Positions 50,101 to 55,800 of a DNA stretch of 64,000 nt are shown here, in pieces. The first letter of the stretch is position 1, and each line of letters starts with the position of its first letter. Origin of the DNA: Symbiodinium sp. CCMP2592. Lineage: Eukaryota > Sar > Dinophyceae > Suessiales > Symbiodiniaceae. The stretch covers positions 124,001-188,000 of the forward strand of contig CAJNDT010004913.1 of NCBI GenBank assembly GCA_905221615.1, in the 5' to 3' direction. The notes beneath the pieces are model-generated. The model saw only the letters and a list, made by a program, of their open reading frames with translations. It made no database searches and was not told the origin of the DNA. Position numbers and translations under genes: made by a program.

Positions 50101-52280
50101 AACCCCCCAGGCAGTCTTGAAAAGCCCCGGACTTCGCCTCCTGCGCCGCTTGGATCTGCTGCACATCCTCGGAGCTGCGCTTCGTTTGCTCTGCTGGGCT
50201 TCACAAGACTGGGACTTAATGGAAACTCCAACACGATCACCTCCTGCACCAAGAAACGCCTGGAAGCCCAGGATACAGGGGCCGCGGGTTCAGGAGGCGT
50301 GAAATAACGACGAGGTTCTTGCAGATGCTGTGCGAAGCCGCTGCTGTCGCCACCGAAGTGTTTGTGACCCCAGGCGACCACCGAACCGTCACCATAAAGA
50401 GCCGCAAAGGCCTGGCATGTAGGGCACTCTGCCAGTTGCGGGGCTCGGGCTAGGCATTTACTCTGATTTTCTTTACGAGGTCTGATTGCCACAGATACTG
50501 AAAGTCGCAGTAGACAGTAGACCCCGAAGACAGAACCCCTATTAGGATACCTATAACCTGATACTCGCGAAGTCCCATGACCCTCCAAGCAAGCTTTCTC
50601 CCCCTCCCTGTCAACCGCAAGCACGAAACCAACAGCGCAAAATCCTCGGGCTCCGAACTTAGATGCCCGAAGCCCGAAACACGGCTGAACCCTTCCACAT
50701 CCGCAGGGGTTGTAAGTAACCCTAGTTACTAAGTTCCATGATCCTTTAAGCGGTGTCAACCCCGCAGAGCCCTCTCCACAGACTGCGAACCCGACCTAAC
50801 TATCTGAAATTGTCTGCATCCCTGATCTCGACTTGGGTTGCGAGCAAGCTGCCACTTGGGAGTTTCCGAAAATTGGGGGTACCTGATTTTGGGAACCTTG
50901 CAAAACCAGGATAATACTGTTAGGGGTACTACATTAGGGTCCCCTATTTTCGGAAACTCCCACTTGAGGGAGTGCAGGAATCATCCAGCCTGATAGGCCG
51001 CTGACACATTCTTATCATGCTTAAAGGATCAGGGGACTTAGTATAGTAACCACACGTACGCTTGCTTGTAGTCCCAGTTAAGGTCCTTATTGCCTCACTC
51101 TTATCCTTTTACAGAAAGTCAATGCGCACCCCCACACTCTACACTTCTAATCCTGGAGTCCTGAAGGACACCAAACCCTAAACCCTAAACCCCGAAACCC
51201 TAAACCCTAAACCCTAAAATCTTAAGTCCAAGTGCCCCTCTGAACCCTAGACCCCCTGGAATCCTAAGCATGTTGCCTAAACCGAGAATTTCAAGAGGAG
51301 AAGCCTTGGAGGTCGCAGCTATCTGGACCGGTCCCTTCTGAAAGGTGAGCACATCCTTAAGGCACGAAGTTGCTGCTCAGGATGCGTTCGTTTATGGTCT
51401 TTATGCTTGCTTGGGGTTTCGGCTTTGGGATAAGGGTTTAGCCGTGCGTGTGGTTTGTGTTTCCTGGTGGCTATGCAGTCCTCAGGATGATCGATACCCT
51501 GTTTCTTCAGGCAGATGATTCACCCCTAGACTTCAATGTGGGTAGTTATCTAAATTAGAGTACCTTCTAAAATCGACCCGAAACGGTACCCCAATTTAGG
51601 CAATTGCCCACGTAAGATTCGGAACCTGAGACGTCCCAGAGCCTCCAAAACCCCTTAATTCAGGACTATACCTTAAATCATATTAGGGATCCTATTATAC
51701 TTTAAGGTATATTCCTTGATTAAGGGGTTTTGGAGGCTCTGGGTTCAGACTTGGAGAGCTCAGTCTCGAAGGTGTCCACGAGCCCGCGCTCGATTTTGAA
51801 TTTGGGTACTGCCATACCTCGCTTAATTACGGCTAAGGCCTTTCAACCACCGCAATCAACAAGAGCAGAAGACAGGTGTCATCGGCTTTTTCAACAACTC
51901 CAGCAACAACCTCGTACAGAAACAAACTCGTATCAATGCCCAGTTTTAGAGGTCCATGAAACGTCTTTAACGTGGATTCTACGAACTTTCCGCTGGGAAA
52001 TCCCGGCTCAGACCAAACAACTGCAAAAGCCTACGTACATCCCAAATCCGAAAAGCTAGATCCTCGACTCTACTTAGAGGCCCAGGAAACTTAGTAAGTA
52101 GGTTATAAGTAGGGTTATAAGTATCCTAAAATGGAGCCAGCCCAAATTATAACCCTACTTATAACCGACTTACTAAGTCCCCTGGGCCTCTAAGTACGGG
52201 ACGTTTGAGCCGAGTGGCCGCCTCCTGCAGCCCTGCAGCGGCAACGGAGCCCGCGCCGCGGAGCAAGGCGCCCGCAGGAC
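20372..52280 (-). CDS. Giant RCC1-repeat gene (HERC/RCC1-like), gene-level span
   Basis: More than 25 short minus-strand exons spell RCC1-like blades with the pattern AFAAL..DGSVVTWG...GGDS..VQ..L..VQQIQA. RCC1 domains form seven-bladed propellers and occur in HERC ubiquitin ligases and exchange factors. No HECT domain was seen, so the exact role is open. Exon borders fall at recurring positions of the blade, and most junctions I assigned are phase 0. They give a continuous chain 52280-38378 with one weak exon (46131). The gene then becomes divergent (36 kb, 32-28 kb) and ends with three phase-matched exons at 22351-20372. Introns of 0.1-1.7 kb carry most of the palindromic elements. The length suggests a repeat-expanded scaffold. 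Two adjacent RCC1 genes, or a partly decayed one, are alternatives. Confidence 0.6.
20451..20641. mobile_element. Family D palindrome with nested CTTTACGGG module
   Basis: The ends are CTGTTGACGGTATAAATCCT and ..GTTTATATCATCAG. About 70 nt of GGGATCTACAAGGGCACCTT-type filler sits inside the left arm. Confidence 0.65.
21001..21105. repeat. (TAA/TAC)n AT-rich microsatellite
   Basis: Runs of AATAATACTATA next to the 21112 exon border. Confidence 0.8.
22408..22514. mobile_element. MITE, family A variant
   Basis: The ends are TGGAGGTTCATGGGCGGTTA and ..TAACTACCCATGAACCGCCA. The core is AGGATAAATATAGCTATAAG. Confidence 0.65.
24648..24701. mobile_element. Family B palindrome, internally deleted, ATAT duplication
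   Basis: The left arm is reduced to GGGAATTTACTATTCAGGG. The right arm ..TTTTCGGAAACTCCC and ATAT flanks on both sides are intact. Confidence 0.7.
24776..24888. mobile_element. Palindrome (family S)
   Basis: CTACTATTTGCTTAAGAACC, followed by CCCCAAAA, is mirrored by GGTTCTTAAGCAAATAGTAG. The loop is AT-rich. One copy was seen. Confidence 0.75.
25092..25187. mobile_element. MITE-like palindrome, family B
   Basis: The ends are GGGCGTTTCCGAGAATAAGG and ..ATTTTCGGAAACTTCC. Confidence 0.75.
25302..25394. mobile_element. MITE, family D, with ACAGT target duplication
   Basis: TGATGATATAAATCGTGCAT and ..GCAAGATTTATATCATCA are flanked by ACAGT on both sides. Confidence 0.85.
25575..25655. repeat. 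GGGTATGTTTC minisatellite, first block
   Basis: Tandem 14-15-nt units (GGGTATGTTTCGG) directly abut the AGY repeat. Related blocks lie at 26255-26300 and 26378-26455, on the other side of it. Confidence 0.85.
25655..26145. repeat. Large (AGT/AGC)n trinucleotide expansion
   Basis: About 490 nt of AGT and AGC triplets. The centre is a pure AGTAGC hexamer array (about 25945-26055). The poly-Leu, poly-Ser and poly-Val frames over it on both strands are repeat artefacts. Confidence 0.95.
26378..26455. repeat. GGGTATGTTTC minisatellite, third block
   Basis: Five units of GGGTATGTTTCAGG/CGG, with the same sequence as the 25575-25655 block. Confidence 0.85.
26626..26744. mobile_element. MITE, family A subtype, TA target site
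   Basis: The ends are CTTGGAGGGGCAGGGACTTA and ..CCCCTGCCGGTCCAAG with TA flanks. The inner TTATAACCTACTTACTAAG arms match other copies. Confidence 0.85.
27212..27314. mobile_element. Palindrome, family I
   Basis: GACCCAAGAGTAACCTAGGA at the left is complementary to ..GGGCCTACTCTAGGTC at the right. A second copy lies at 28368-28470 and a fragment at about 21765-21810. Confidence 0.75.
27480..27579. mobile_element. MITE-like palindrome, family B
   Basis: GGGAGTTTCCGAAATTAGGG to ..TGTTTTCGGAAACTCC, inserted next to a family C right end (GGCCCCTATAT). Confidence 0.75.
27983..31925 (-). CDS. Degenerate or tentative exons in the middle of the RCC1 gene
   Basis: Minus-strand segments with partial blade character: 31917-31860 (VASESYCLTRLRR), 31783-31725 (DPDVASDSFCLARISS, then GT), 31588-31510 (GSSALERLGPVRLLRAA), 30905-about 30868 (IGCGDSSLAQQLH) and about 30453-30385 (VVFIAQRYKEALRR). 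Exon 28070-27983 has a strong donor, GTAAGT (QPWGQGHLFEDGEVGAV, DKGLADTLHHG). The first two are copies of one another. Phases were not chained, so some may belong to no gene. Confidence 0.35.
28368..28470. mobile_element. Palindrome, family I
   Basis: It is nearly identical to the copy at 27212-27314, including AATAAAAAGGGTGCCCTTTT at the left arm. Confidence 0.75.
28537..28727. mobile_element. MITE, family B with internal duplication, ACTT duplication
   Basis: The outer ends GGGGGTTTCCGAAAGTAGGG and ..ATTTTCGGAAACTCCC are flanked by ACTT. Inside are two GGGATCTATAAGGGTTCC modules and a second GTTTCCGAAAAGTAGGGG left arm. Confidence 0.75.
28805..28905. mobile_element. MITE-like palindrome, family B
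   Basis: GCAGTTTCCAAAAACTCGGG to ..CTTTCGGAAACTCCC. Confidence 0.7.
29269..29371. mobile_element. MITE-like palindrome, family C
   Basis: GTAGGGGCCTTAATAGTTAG to ..TTACTTCGGCCCATT. Confidence 0.65.
29468..29600. repeat. TTTAGGG-type tract
   Basis: Degenerate TTTAGGG/TTTAGGGG units, G-rich strand on plus. Confidence 0.9.
30005..30108. mobile_element. Repeat family J
   Basis: Third copy, with ACTGAACTTAGAACCCTAGC and CTGTTTCTTAGGGATTATAA. Confidence 0.7.
30205..30300. mobile_element. Palindrome, family K
   Basis: AGGGACCCTTAATAAGGACC at the left is mirrored by GGTCCCCATTAAGGATCCCT at the right. Another full copy lies at 57913-58015. Confidence 0.8.
31081..31175. mobile_element. Family B palindrome, left-truncated
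   Basis: GAAAACAGGGGACCCTAAGA to ..AGTTTCGGAAACTCCC. The outermost GGGAGTTTCC of the left arm is missing. Confidence 0.65.
32140..32665. repeat. Tandem AAAGGAACCCTT / AAGGAAGCCTTA repeats
   Basis: About 500 nt of 11-14-nt imperfect palindromic units, interrupted by CCCTAAACCCTAAA twice. The same motif appears as filler inside several MITEs. Confidence 0.85.
32765..33160. repeat. Degenerate TTTAGGG-type tract with higher-order units
   Basis: Repeated GGGCTTTGGGGTTTAGGG and CCTAGGGTTTGGGCTTT blocks suggest local duplication of variant heptamers. Confidence 0.85.
33982..34104. mobile_element. Palindrome, family O
   Basis: ATGGGAGGCCAAAAGGGAGG is mirrored by ..CCCCTTTTGGCCTCCCAT, with a CCTAATCCCTATTAAACCC-type loop. 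One copy was seen. Confidence 0.75.
34305..34589. mobile_element. Family B elements split by a nested family A element
   Basis: GTATGGGAGTTTCCGAAGATC starts one family B copy at 34305. After about 80 nt it is interrupted by a complete TA-flanked family A element (34389-34508). A second GGGAGTTTCCGAAAATCAGG then starts at 34512 and closes at 34589. Confidence 0.7.
34389..34508. mobile_element. MITE, family A, nested in family B
   Basis: CTTGAAGGCTCATGGGACTT to ..CATGATCCTCTAAG, flanked by TA. Confidence 0.85.
34746..34865. mobile_element. MITE, family A, TA target site
   Basis: CTTAGAGGATCATGGGACTT to ..ATGAGCCTTCAAG, flanked by TA. A family C element begins immediately to its right. Confidence 0.85.
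34866..35001. mobile_element. MITE-like palindrome, family C
   Basis: TAGGGGCCTTAATAACTGGA to ..TTATTAAGGCCCCTTTAG, head-on to the family A copy at 34746. Confidence 0.65.
35158..35585. repeat. 67-bp tandem array made of telomere-like heptamers
   Basis: About six near-identical 67-bp units. The marker ACGCTCAATCCC recurs at 35201, 35268 and 35335, and so on. Each unit is a fixed series of CCCTAAA, CCGCCTAAA, CCTCAA and CCCCTAAA variants. Confidence 0.95.
35803..35903. mobile_element. MITE, family B, with ATATG target duplication
   Basis: TGGGAGTTTCCGAATATAGG to ..ATTTTCGGAAACTCTC, flanked by ATATG on both sides. Confidence 0.85.
36194..38848 (-). CDS. RCC1 gene, exon block 4 (divergent blades)
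   Basis: Exons: 38848-38777 (DGLILTWGAQYAGGDSG, AVRERLE), 38564-38520 (ALLHVDGHVAAFGIQ), 38419-38378 (FRNSQMLKLNEVSS) and 36286-36194 (SLVVDGCKIFLSRC, NSRNLERPLAEVAY). The first is typical. The others keep DG, GxxS and L..V positions but have lost TWG, and the segment equivalent to AFAA between 38378 and 36286 was not found. Donors are GA, GA, GT and GC. Confidence falls from the first exon to the last. Confidence 0.5.
36970..37137. mobile_element. Half family A element followed by a family B element
   Basis: The left half of family A (AAGGAAAGATCATGGGACTT ..TTATAACCCCAATTGGGG) stops at about 37046, where a family B copy begins (GGGGTTTCCGAAAATCGGGG ..TTTTCGGAAACTCCC). This suggests truncation by insertion. 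Confidence 0.65.
37562..37663. mobile_element. MITE-like palindrome, family B
   Basis: GGGAGCTTCCGAAAACAGGG to ..TTTGCGGAAACTCCC. Confidence 0.75.
37859..37959. mobile_element. MITE-like palindrome, family B
   Basis: AGTTTCCGAAAATTAGGGAT to ..GTTTTCGGAAACTCCCA. Confidence 0.75.
38098..38189. mobile_element. Family B element inserted in a family A remnant, ATAT duplication
   Basis: A family A left end (AAAGGATCATGGGACTTAGT) stops at ATAT. A family B copy (GGGAGCTTCCGAGAATAGAG ..AAAACTCTC) follows and is closed by ATAT. Confidence 0.7.
38206..38312. mobile_element. MITE-like palindrome, family G2
   Basis: CCCAAAAGTTGGAAACCCAA is mirrored by ..GGTTTCCAACTTTATGGG. A second copy lies at 44651-44764 in reverse orientation. 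Confidence 0.75.
38629..38719. mobile_element. MITE, family F, with GTTT target duplication
   Basis: CTTATCTTTGGTTAGTAGGG to ..CTACTAACCAAAGGTAAG, flanked by GTTT on both sides. It lies in the short intron between RCC1 exons 38848-38777 and 38564-38520. Confidence 0.85.
39590..40340. repeat. TTTTTCCTA/TAGGAAAAA-rich block with G and C homopolymers
   Basis: TAGGAAAAA-type units on both strands surround a G/C core (poly-G at about 39832-39842, C-runs at 40036-40070). Long frames here are artefacts. It forms much of the 1659-nt intron between exons 40570-40508 and 38848. Confidence 0.8.
40508..43801 (-). CDS. RCC1 gene, exon block 3 (seven exons, best-preserved blades)
   Basis: Exons: 43801-43709 (DCGGDSESVAGRLRKV, ERAFAAITQ), 43272-43198 (DGSVVTWGESCSGGDS, RLVEEQLRK), 42943-42875 (IQASQYAFAALRED, GSVVTWGE), 42259-42227 (ALSGGDSRAVQ, 33 nt), 41840-41808 (ARLTDVQQIQA, 33 nt), 41269-41177 (ANAFAALCRDGSVVSWG, GGDSRAVQ) and 40570-40508 (EQLKGIEHLQATEG, AFAAIRE). 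All junctions are phase 0 with AG acceptors. Donors are GA, GT, GC, GC, GC, GC and GA. The blade pattern continues from one exon to the next without gaps, which is strong support even though half of the donors are not GT. Confidence 0.8.
41031..41151. mobile_element. Family B element with C17 homopolymer
   Basis: GGAGGTTTCCAAAAACAGGG to ..ATTTTCGGACACTCCC. The right arm contains a run of about 17 C. Confidence 0.7.
41594..41780. mobile_element. Family H palindrome, enlarged
   Basis: CCCAGAGACTCCAGTATCCC at the left is mirrored by ..GGGATATTGGAGTCTCTGGG at the right. The inside has TTAAGGTATACTCCTTAATT and filler modules. Confidence 0.65.
41870..41962. mobile_element. MITE-like palindrome, family C
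   Basis: GGGGCCTTGATAATTCGAAT to ..TATTTAAGCCGCTC. It lies in the intron beside the 33-nt exon 41840-41808. Confidence 0.65.
42640..42838. repeat. 30-bp tandem repeat, six units
   Basis: Units of TTAAAGGAATAATCTTGCTA plus ATTATTGTAA recur six times. The last two are divergent. It is framed by GGGCCTTATTAATT and TTATTTGGGC, so it may be an amplified family C interior. Confidence 0.9.
43492..43689. mobile_element. Family A element plus extra right half
   Basis: CTTAAAGGATCAAAGGACTT to ..AGTCCCATGATCCTT, then filler (GATCCCTTTGAGGAACCC) and another right half (TTACTAAGTCCCATGATCCT). The extra half ends about 20 nt from exon 43801-43709. Confidence 0.65.
44217..44351. mobile_element. Palindrome, family Q
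   Basis: CCCTTGTCCTTTTAGAAATA is partly mirrored by ..AAAAAGGACAAGGACGGG. One copy was seen. Confidence 0.6.
44565..47313 (-). CDS. RCC1 gene, exon block 2 (seven exons, one weak)
   Basis: Exons: 47313-47260 (YAFAALRGDGTVVTWGDQ), 47014-46970 (AFGGDSDDVQGQLRS), 46698-46663 (VQDLTAPASEHL), 46131-about 46035 (weak), 45766-45739 (DGSAVAWGA), 45260-45208 (DDGDASEVQDELKDVQQ) and 44636-44565 (VASSEQAFACILGDG, SVVTWGSP). The 46131 exon reads LPTAANGSV and then needs a frame change to reach FNGSANEQAM. It may be misassigned, or a frameshift may have occurred. The other junctions fit phase with GA, GC, GT, GC and GT donors. Exon 45766-45739 is only 28 nt. Confidence 0.7.
44651..44764. mobile_element. 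MITE-like palindrome, family G2
   Basis: CAGTAAACCCCATAAAGTTG to ..CAACTTTTTGGCTTCTACTG. It is the reverse of the copy at 38206 and starts 15 nt from the acceptor of exon 44636-44565. Confidence 0.75.
44831..45055. mobile_element. Family A element split by a nested family B element
   Basis: The outer arms CTTGGAGGTTCATGGGTAGT and ..TACCCATGAACCTCCAAG have TA flanks. Between them lies a complete family B copy (44891-45001) with its own ACAT duplication. Confidence 0.85.
44891..45001. mobile_element. MITE, family B, nested, ACAT duplication
   Basis: GGGAGTTTCCGAAAATTAGG to ..TATTTTCGGAAACTCCC inside the family A element at 44831-45055. Confidence 0.85.
45080..45170. mobile_element. MITE, family F, with TTTG target duplication
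   Basis: CTTACCTTGGGTTAGTCGGG to ..CTACTAACCAAAGGTAAG, flanked by TTTG on both sides. It ends 37 nt from the donor of exon 45260-45208. Confidence 0.85.
46436..46523. mobile_element. MITE-like palindrome, family E
   Basis: ATGGGTGGTTGTCAAAATTA to ..CCTAATTTGACAACTATGG. Confidence 0.75.
47355..47521. mobile_element. Family H palindrome with (ATT)n insertion
   Basis: CCTCCAAAACCCCTTAATTA to ..AATTAAAGGGTTTTGGAGGC. Compared with the copy at 51640, the centre is expanded by about 65 nt of ATT repeats. Confidence 0.8.
47553..47652. mobile_element. MITE, family E, with ATATG target duplication
   Basis: GGCAGTTGTCAAAATTATGG to ..CTAATGCTGACAACCACTC, flanked by ATATG on both sides. Confidence 0.85.
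47790..47883. mobile_element. Palindrome, family W
   Basis: GAGGGTCCACAGATACTACC is mirrored by ..AGTAGTGTATATGGACCCTC. The inner arms TATGGAATT and AATTCCATA are complementary. One copy was seen. Confidence 0.75.
48289..52280 (-). CDS. RCC1 gene, exon block 1 (seven exons)
   Basis: Exons: 52280-52198 (ALLRGAGSVAAAGLQEA, divergent blade), 51337-51305 (33 nt, GPVQIAATSK), 50411-50323 (AFAALYGDGSVVAWG, FGGDSSGFAQHL), 50174-50126 (EDVQQIQAAQEAKSG), 49334-49271 (AFAALRCDGSVVTWG), 48765-48693 (AVKSQLTDVTSIQSAG, HAFAAL) and 48394-48289 (RDGSVVSWGAPKHGGD, CSAVQSRLSDVQQIQAS). Every junction keeps the blade pattern in frame. Donors by my assignment are GT, GC, GC, GC, GT, GC and GA in order. The first donor, GTACTT at 52197, lies at the edge of a family A MITE. 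The 51337 exon is only 11 codons. Confidence 0.75.
49119..49239. repeat. (TATC)n/(CTAC)n/(TATG)n microsatellite
   Basis: Tetranucleotide runs end directly at the spliced-leader-like sequence at 49241. Confidence 0.9.
49241..49255 (+). other. Relict dinoflagellate spliced-leader core
   Basis: CCATTTTGGCTCAAG equals the last 15 nt of the 22-nt dinoflagellate spliced leader (known consensus ends ..GTAGCCATTTTGGCTCAAG). The preceding bases (TCTAT) do not match. It lies on the plus strand, antisense to the RCC1 gene, 15 nt outside the 49271 exon end. Such relicts usually mark genomic re-insertion of a trans-spliced mRNA, but no matching plus-strand cDNA follows here. Confidence 0.55.
49362..49456. 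mobile_element. Palindrome, family L
   Basis: CTAAGGGTCCATGTACCCAT to ..ATGAGTACATGGACCCTTTGG. A second copy lies at 54332-54443. Confidence 0.8.
50858..50961. mobile_element. MITE, family B, with ACTT target duplication
   Basis: GGGAGTTTCCGAAAATTGGG to ..TATTTTCGGAAACTCCC, flanked by ACTT on both sides. Confidence 0.85.
51640..51740. mobile_element. MITE-like palindrome, family H
   Basis: CCAGAGCCTCCAAAACCCCT to ..AAGGGGTTTTGGAGGCTCTGG, with TTAAATCATATTAGGGATCC in the centre. Confidence 0.85.
52073..52194. mobile_element. MITE, family A, forming a splice donor edge
   Basis: CTTAGAGGCCCAGGAAACTT to ..CTGGGCCTCTAAG with TA flanks. On the minus strand the G before TA plus the element give GTACTTAG, the donor of RCC1 exon 52280-52198. 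Confidence 0.85.
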
Positions 52281-52380
52281 CTAAGCAAAGTTGAGGGTTT
52301 AGGGTTTAGGGTTTGAGGGTGAGGTAGCTTTTGTAAAAGGTCGGCTTCAGAATCTCGGGCTTGGGTTTAAGGGGGGCTTC

Positions 52381-52840
52381 CTAAGGCGGCTTTCTGGCTT
52401 TTTTGGCCTTCGGAATGGAACGCCGAGAGATTCGCTTTATCAGGATGTCATCATATCTTGTACACTCCGGCAACGGGCTTCAAAAGGGGCACAGGGATTA
52501 AGAGGGCCTCGCGGTTTAGGATTTCTGGGTTGAAGATTTGATGTAGGGGCCTTACGAGTAAGAATCCAGGATTCACGGCGCAGGGTTGACGTCCCTTACA
52601 TCATTACTGTCACAAATCACCGAGCCCTCCACTAACCTTCGACCGTGTTCTCGAACTCGTGCGGGTGGCTGGGAAGTTGTCGGATTCAAAGCTTTAAACC
52701 TTTAAAGACCCCAACCCCTAAACCCCTAAACCCTCAAGTTCAGGGCTTTGAGGGTCTCTTTTCCCTCCCATGCCGGACCAGTTGCTCAAAAGCTTCCCAG
52801 GGCCACTTCCCAGAAGGCTCCGCGCTCTCTTCCTGCACGG
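52381..52840 (-). CDS. Last two exons of that gene
   Basis: Exon 52840-52747 (AVQEESAEPSGKWPWEAFEQ, VRHGREKR) has acceptor TTTCGAG and a GC donor. It leaves two bases that are completed by the first base of exon 52477-52381 (PECTRYDDILIKRISRR), which ends at TAG 52383-52381. The joined frame is clean. Confidence 0.6.
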
Positions 52841-55800
52841 CTCGAAAGATCCCCAAGCATTAGGGCTTAGGGGTTTTAGGGTTTTAGGGGTTAGGGGTTT
52901 TGGGGCTTTAGGGTTTAGGGTTTTGAGGGTTTAGGGGTTTGGGGGTCTTGGGGTTAGGGTGTAGGGTTTAGGAGTTTAGGGATAAATGAATGTACCGCAA
53001 TATACACAAGTACGAAAAGCAGATGATCAGGCACCATCGAAGTCGAAACCCGTGCGCCTGAGATGGTCTAACGACCACTCCGGCTCGGCGTCCAGCCGGG
53101 CTCGCTTTCCACTCCTCGGCTGTCACATTTCGGGCAATGTAGTGTTGGGGGCCGTGATACTTAGAACAGAATTGGGGTATATTGCACTATAGAATCATAG
53201 TAGGGAACCCCAAAAACCTTGTAAGAAATCTATTAGGTGTGGCTTTGGGTTTAGAATATGAGTGTTTAGGGTTAAGGGGTTCTACTGACCTGTGTGGCCG
53301 GGATGCAGATTCAAAATACACATCATCACATCCCCAACCAAACCGGAACTCCAATCACGTGAAATGTTGATCGTTAGTACAGTATCGTGACTGATATCAC
53401 TGGTAGCACTTTTACTGGGATTACTATTGCTAGTATTCTGCTTACTTTTATGAAGAAAGGGGAGACCTGCCACCAAACTCCAACACAGGAAAAATCCGTG
53501 GCACTTGTGACCAAAGCCGTAGACATGGACTGAACCTTTTTCAAAGAATTCCGACCCGGCAAACGGCCCTTTAAAGAGCCGTTGTAAGAGTCTTGTGCAC
53601 CATCCCACCAACCCAACTGATAACAGCGGACAGCTTTTAGACACAATGAACAACAGCAGACGAAAACACTTAGGACAAACACCTGTTGTGTCGGTAAACA
53701 CCGGGAAAAGCCTAAACGATTTTAGGTCATCGAATGATTTGCAGATGTATGGAGACAAAGCATTGGCGCATGCACGGTTTAACTCCTAGAGTTGAGGGGA
53801 GGGCCGGGTGATGGTCGGTTGCTGAACTGCGGTCCATCGAAAGCAAACCCCCACACTTCCACATCATGAGTCCTACTATTTTGGGGTTATAGGCCCAGGG
53901 TTTCTGTAACCCTAAACCCTAAACCCTACACCCTAAACCCTAAACCCTAAACCTTAAACCCTAAACCCTAAACCCTAAACCCCAAACGGATCAGGGGGTG
54001 TTCTTAGCACCGAGGCTCAGGAGGGCCACTTCCAGGTGCAGCGGCATTGCGTCACGGAGTGACGGAGGGCCGAAATCAGGATATTGGCATAGGGTTTAGG
54101 GGGTAGGGTTTAGGGTTTAGGGTTTAGGGGGCAGGGTTGCTGTAAGGGCTCTATCTTAGATACTAATAAGGGTACTATAGGGTTTACGGTTCCATAATAG
54201 ATGCTATGAGGGTACTACGTACAGGGTTTAGGGGGTGGCTTATCGGCCGGCTTCGGCTGCCGGCAAGTTTTGTCTTAGTCTACAGCATCTCGAGGGGTAC
54301 ACTTCGTCACTTTCGGCTTCATACTGGCCCTGACCCTAAGGGTCCATGTACTCATATAGTATGTACATTAGCCTTAATGTAGTCCCTATATAGGTACTTT
54401 GGGGCCCATGTACCTCTATATGGGTACATGGACCCTTAGGGTGATTTTGACTTGGGGCAGTTGCTTTGTCGCTCGCGGCCAGTAGACTGTATGTTCTGGC
54501 CCCGTATTGAGATTTCATGCAGAGATGTCCTCGTCTACCGACTCGACTCTCTGGACACAGGGCCTTGAACATGCAGCATCGACTGCACACCGTATACCCC
54601 TCAATACTACCTCATTCAGGCTCCAGGTTGATAGCACAGCACTGGGAAAGCCCCATGCTTCCCCTGCACATAACAGCTTGGCTTGAATAGACAAAGCCCT
54701 GAAAGACCAAAACCATTGCCGTCGGCAAAATGGCGAACCACCTAGACCCTACACCTTACTTATCTGCTGCACGAAACTTCTAAACTCTGCACCAAACTCT
54801 GCATCCTGTCACCGATAGCTAAGTCTTACACTCTAAGCCCTAAAAGCCCTAAACCCTAAGCCCTACAAACTGAGCTTGTTCGGATTCACCGCGTCTGACC
54901 TCTAAACTCCGAGGCATCGACCTCGCAGGAGAACTCTCGTGCCCCGCATCCGTCCAGGCCGGTGGCCTTAGAAAGCGACAATTTATTTGGCGTTTGGGTT
55001 CCACTAAAGGGTTCCTTAGAAAGGGCTCTGTAAGGGATCTCTAGTAAGGTTCTTTAGTGTAGGGGCCTTAAAAATAATTAGAATAGGGGTTGGGGGTTTA
55101 TTATACTATAACCATAATAAGGAGCGCCCACCATCTTATATCTATGGTAAGCCTTCAATGGTGTAAGAGCCGCACACTGTAGGGTTTAAGAACCCCGAAG
55201 CTACCCTAGATTTCTCACACGCTCAGAATCCGGCACGTGGACGTCAGCCAGCATGGACAAAGGCCAACCTCAGTCTACTAACTTACCGCTGGTTAGTAGG
55301 GAATGGAAGGGGCCTTATAAAGGGGGCTACCAGGGTTACTATAAGGGATCTAAAAGGGCACTATAATATAGGGGCCTTATCTTACAGTATGGCTTCCCTT
55401 TGGTTAGTAGGGAATGGAATAATGGTAGTAATAGTAATACAATAATTGTACCCTATTCCTCCAACGGTAAGCTAATTTATCAGGAGAGCCCATGGCATCG
55501 CCTAGTCACGGAGTGTTCCTTGAATTCTCCGGGCTTCTCATTTTGATTTCAGGCATATGCTTTTAAGTTTTGGGGGAAGTGTAGTATAATCTAGCAGGGG
55601 TCTAGATGAAGCCCAATAACGTTCCGAAACTCTGCTTTGGGAGCTAAACTTTCTCAAGGATGTATAAACGTCACAGGTTGACTTATTTTTTGCACGGTTA
55701 AACTGATTCAGAGAAGCTTTTGGTTTAGAGCTTCGAAGGGCTCGAAGAAAGACAAGGAGGCCAGTAATGTAGGGGCCTTAATAATTCGAAGAGGGTTTTG

